From: Actinomycetota bacterium
GTDB taxonomy: Bacteria; Actinomycetota; Acidimicrobiia; Acidimicrobiales; CADCTF01
Reading direction: 5' to 3'
DNA length: 9,280 bases
Assembly: GCA_019348305.1 (NCBI GenBank)
Contig: JAHWJQ010000072.1
Location: 1 to 9,280 of the forward strand
This document shows positions 6,991 to 9,280 of this stretch, piece by piece. How positions within the stretch are numbered: position 1 is the first letter of the stretch; every line of letters starts with the position of its first letter. The translations under genes and the position numbers were made by a program. Below the pieces are notes generated by a model, which was not told the DNA's origin, did no database searches, and saw nothing but the letters and a program-made list of their open reading frames with translations.

Positions 6991-9182
6991 CGGAGCCGCT
7001 CGATCGTCTCTAGCAGCAGCCCCTGGTCGAAGTCCCCCTTGACGATGTAGGCGTCGGCGCCCACCTCGACGCCGCGCCTGCGGTCCTCCTCGCTGGCCAG
7101 GGAGGTGACCAGCACGAAAGGCAACTCCCGGAATCGGCTGGAGGAGCGCACGGCCTCGCACAGCGCGAGGCCGTCCATGCGGGGCATGTTGACGTCGCTC
7201 ACCACCAGGTCGGCTCCCTCCTCCTGCAGCAGGCGCCAGCCGTCGGCGCCGTCGACCGCGACCGCCACCTGGTAGCCAGCCGCCTCCAGGATGCTTCGCT
7301 CGAGCGCCCGGGTGGTGATGGTGTCCTCGACGAGCAGCACCCGCGTCGGCCGGGCCTCTTCGTGGGTGCGGGAGGGCAGCGTCGCACCACGACCGAGACC
7401 GGCACGCGCGCAGGCGGCAGGGTTGAGGATCATCACGACCCGGCCGGTGGGCAGGATCGTCGCCCCGAGCACGGCGGCCAGCCCGGCCAGGCGTTTGCCG
7501 ACCGGCTTCATCACCACCTCCTCCTCCATGAGGAGGCTGTCGACGGCCAGGAGGGCCTGGCCCGCGGCGAAGTCGACCAGGACCGACTCGAGCACCGCCG
7601 CGGTGGCCTTGGGCTCCTCCAATCCCAGCGCCTGGCCCAGGTGCAGCACGGGCACGGCGTGCCCGTCGAGGAGCAGGACCGGGCGATGCTCGATGAACCG
7701 GAGGTCGGCGGCCGGCACGCGAATCAGCCGGCTCACCGCCGAGGAGGGCAGGGCGAAGACGTCGTCGCCGACAGCCACGAGCAGCACCCGCACAGCCGAA
7801 AGGGTCAGGGGCAGCTGGAGGGACACCTCGGTGCCCTCACCGGGAGCCGACGAGATCGCCACCGAGCCACCGAGGGCCTCCACCCGGGCGCGAACGGCAT
7901 CCAGGCCGACGCCGCGCCCCGAGAACTCGGTGACCATCACCGAGGTCGAGACGCCGGGAACGAAGGCCAGCTCGACGAGAGCCGACGGATCATCACCCGC
8001 CACCTCCACCCCCCGGCGTTCGGCGGCGAGCCGCAGGGCGCCGGCGTCGACTCCCCCGCCGTCATCGGTAACGGTCACGACCACGTTGCCACGGTTCAGG
8101 CGGCACGCAATCGCCACCCGGCCGACGGAGGGCTTGCCCGCCCGGCGCCGGTCCTCCGGCAGCTCGATCCCGTGGTCGACGGCGTTGCGCACGATGTGCA
8201 GCAGCGGCTCGCGGAGACCCTCGAGGACGGGGCGGTCGAGCTCGACGTCTGTGCCCTCCAGCTCGACGCGCACCTCCTTGTGCTGGACCCGGGCGAGGTC
8301 GCGGGCCGTCCGCGGGAGGCCTTCGCAGGCATGGGCCAGGGGCAGCATCCTGACCTGGCGAACACCCTCCACCAGCGCCTGGGCCGTCCCTGAGAGGTGG
8401 CGGTCGGTCTCGTTGGCCGACCGCGCCACCTCGACCAGAAGGTCTCCCACCTCCTTGAGCACCACGCCGACCTGCTCCATCCCGGTTGCCTCGTGCCCCG
8501 CACCCGGCCTGGGGACGGCGGCACGGGCCGCACCCCACGCCTCTCTGTGGCTGAGCAGGACCTCGGTGGCGGAGGAGACCTGGCCGGCCAGGCGGTGCAC
8601 CCGCTGACCGGCCAGCAGCACCTCCCCCGCCTGATTGAGGAGGGTCTCGAGCCGCCCCGCCGCCACCCGTACGCTGCCCCCGTCGCCGCCCGGTGCAGCC
8701 GCCGGCGTCGGACGCTCGGGATGCGCCTCGGAGACATCCGCCTGCTCCCGGGGAGCGGCACGGGGCCTCGCCGGCGGGGTCCTGTCGACCGCCGCCAACC
8801 CCTCGACCACCTCGGCGACATGTTCAGCCGATACCTCCCCCGATTCGCGGAGCTGGCGGCCGGCGCCGGCGACGAAGTCGACAGCCCGGAACAGCGGGTC
8901 GAGGTTGGCTCCGGGCGAGAGGCTGCCGTCGCGCATCCGCGCCAGCACGTCCTCCAGCCGGTGGCAGACCGTCTCCACCGGTCGGACCTCGGCGGCGCGG
9001 GCTGCTCCCTTGAGGCTGTGGGCCGAGCGGAACAGCTCGTTGACGACCTCGTTGACTTCCGCGGCGGGCGACCCCTGCTCGAGGGTGAGCAGGCCGCGGT
9101 TGAGCAGGCCGACATGCTCGTCGAGCTCGTCGACGAACAGCGCCCGCAGGCGGCGCCGGAGCGCTTCGCGGTCCACCGTCAC
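6987..9182 (-). CDS. cheA: Hybrid chemotaxis histidine kinase CheA with C-terminal receiver
   Basis: This 731-residue cytoplasmic kinase couples receptor state to phosphotransfer. The domains in order are: HPt (about 5-125) with phospho-site H55 ([12 protein letters not shown]); a Pro/Ala-rich linker (135-168) where a P2 CheY/CheB-binding domain would normally sit; a dimerisation region (170-300); the ATPase with N box [10 protein letters not shown] (329-338), G1 DDGGGVD (373-379) and G2 [10 protein letters not shown] (421-430); a CheW-like receptor-coupling domain (about 462-595); and a receiver (613-731). The receiver has E619/D620, D663 ([11 protein letters not shown]), T693 and K715. Its IVKGDFDQ ending (KG instead of KP) is typical of receivers fused to CheA in FrzE, PixL and ChpA-like proteins. 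The GTG start overlaps the MCP stop (GTGA, 9179-9182). With no P2 domain and a fused receiver, it differs from flagellar CheA and fits an alternative-function or surface-motility system. Confidence 0.97.
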   Translation of the reverse strand: MTVDREALRRRLRALFVDELDEHVGLLNRGLLTLEQGSPAAEVNEVVNELFRSAHSLKGAARAAEVRPVETVCHRLEDVLARMRDGSLSPGANLDPLFRAVDFVAGAGRQLRESGEVSAEHVAEVVEGLAAVDRTPPARPRAAPREQADVSEAHPERPTPAAAPGGDGGSVRVAAGRLETLLNQAGEVLLAGQRVHRLAGQVSSATEVLLSHREAWGAARAAVPRPGAGHEATGMEQVGVVLKEVGDLLVEVARSANETDRHLSGTAQALVEGVRQVRMLPLAHACEGLPRTARDLARVQHKEVRVELEGTDVELDRPVLEGLREPLLHIVRNAVDHGIELPEDRRRAGKPSVGRVAIACRLNRGNVVVTVTDDGGGVDAGALRLAAERRGVEVAGDDPSALVELAFVPGVSTSVMVTEFSGRGVGLDAVRARVEALGGSVAISSAPGEGTEVSLQLPLTLSAVRVLLVAVGDDVFALPSSAVSRLIRVPAADLRFIEHRPVLLLDGHAVPVLHLGQALGLEEPKATAAVLESVLVDFAAGQALLAVDSLLMEEEVVMKPVGKRLAGLAAVLGATILPTGRVVMILNPAACARAGLGRGATLPSRTHEEARPTRVLLVEDTITTRALERSILEAAGYQVAVAVDGADGWRLLQEEGADLVVSDVNMPRMDGLALCEAVRSSSRFRELPFVLVTSLASEEDRRRGVEVGADAYIVKGDFDQGLLLETIERLR
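7175..7212. repeat. Short direct repeat shared by two receiver domains, copy 2
   Basis: Partner of 5749-5786, located in the C-terminal receiver of CheA and encoding [12 protein letters not shown] around the phosphoacceptor D663. The four mismatches change two residues (I/V and V/N) within the shared block. Confidence 0.5.
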
Positions 9183-9280
9183 TCAGTCACCCCGACCAAC
9201 CGCTTCATCTTCACCGCGACCTCGCTCAAGTCGCGGGCCGCCTGCTCGGCCTGGCGGGCCGTGGCCAGGTTCTGCTCCAT
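9179..9280 (-). CDS. Methyl-accepting chemotaxis protein, C-terminal end only
   Basis: The last 33 codons and TGA stop are visible, reading from the window edge. The peptide (MEQNLATARQAEQAARDLSEVAVKMKRLVG, given here in part) is a charged amphipathic helix with heptad spacing. It matches the C-terminal leg of MCP signalling domains, which ends in the pattern AxxLxxLAxxLxxLV. The Met at the window edge is probably internal. No CheR/CheB-docking pentapeptide of the NWETF type ends the protein; it stops at LVGVTE. The stop overlaps the cheA start by 4 bases, which makes this the likely cognate receptor of the CheA and CheB encoded next. Whether it has a membrane or sensory domain cannot be seen. 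The call rests on a short segment plus context. Confidence 0.75.
   Translation of the reverse strand: MEQNLATARQAEQAARDLSEVAVKMKRLVGVTE

Noticed and set aside
5791..7050. Plus-strand open frame of 419 codons opposite cheB and the kinase start
   Set aside because: The product is His/Arg/Gly-rich and matches no family, while the opposite strand encodes all catalytic motifs of CheB.
5932..7161. Longer CheB starting at 7161
   Set aside because: The extra 57 residues are Arg/Gly-rich shadow of the cheA receiver. The GTG at 6990 gives a normal receiver start and the same GTGA overlap as the neighbouring junctions.
7291..8607. Long plus-strand open frame of 438 codons opposite cheA
   Set aside because: It lies wholly inside cheA on the other strand. 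Its product is Ser/Arg/Thr-rich with no recognisable domain, as expected for a shadow frame in GC-rich DNA.

Overview
The window is very GC-rich and densely packed, with every supported gene on the minus strand. Five of its eight readable starts are GTG. The high-GC coding style, the MarR–MFS pair and the stand-alone Nfu_N-like protein fit a high-GC actinomycete (Actinomycetota, possibly a free-living lineage such as Acidimicrobiia). That taxonomic guess is inference from style and gene content, not from a marker gene.

Reading in the direction of transcription (high to low coordinates), the window opens with the last 33 codons of a methyl-accepting chemotaxis protein. A hybrid CheA (HPt, dimerisation, ATPase, CheW and C-terminal receiver domains), the methylesterase CheB and a cytoplasmic hybrid histidine kinase (receiver, HisKA, HATPase, receiver, receiver) follow. 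The three junctions MCP/cheA, cheA/cheB and cheB/kinase are all identical 4-base GTGA overlaps, so the four genes are very probably one translationally coupled operon. Two more genes follow after gaps of only 11 bases each: a 103-residue protein resembling the N-terminal domain of Nfu/NifU, and a hexameric-type glutamate dehydrogenase. They may be transcribed with the chemosensory genes.

A 56-base gap then holds a perfect 15-base inverted repeat of MarR-operator type, just upstream of a marR-family regulator. That regulator overlaps (ATGA) a 12-helix MFS exporter, giving a typical self-regulated efflux operon. Last comes the start of a secreted protein with a signal peptide, cut by the window edge. 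Its leader holds a hairpin whose 3' arm could also pair with the Shine-Dalgarno sequence.

The most interesting part is the chemosensory module. No free CheY, CheW, CheR or flagellar gene is visible here. Receivers are fused to CheA and appear three times in a kinase that has no sensory or HPt domain of its own. This suggests a branched phosphorelay for a non-flagellar output, with the HPt of CheA as a possible hub. The receiver of CheA and the first receiver of the kinase share unusual similarity, including a 38-base stretch with 34 identical bases. No RNA genes, insertion sequences, CRISPR arrays or origins were seen, and no stretch over 300 bases lacks a gene.
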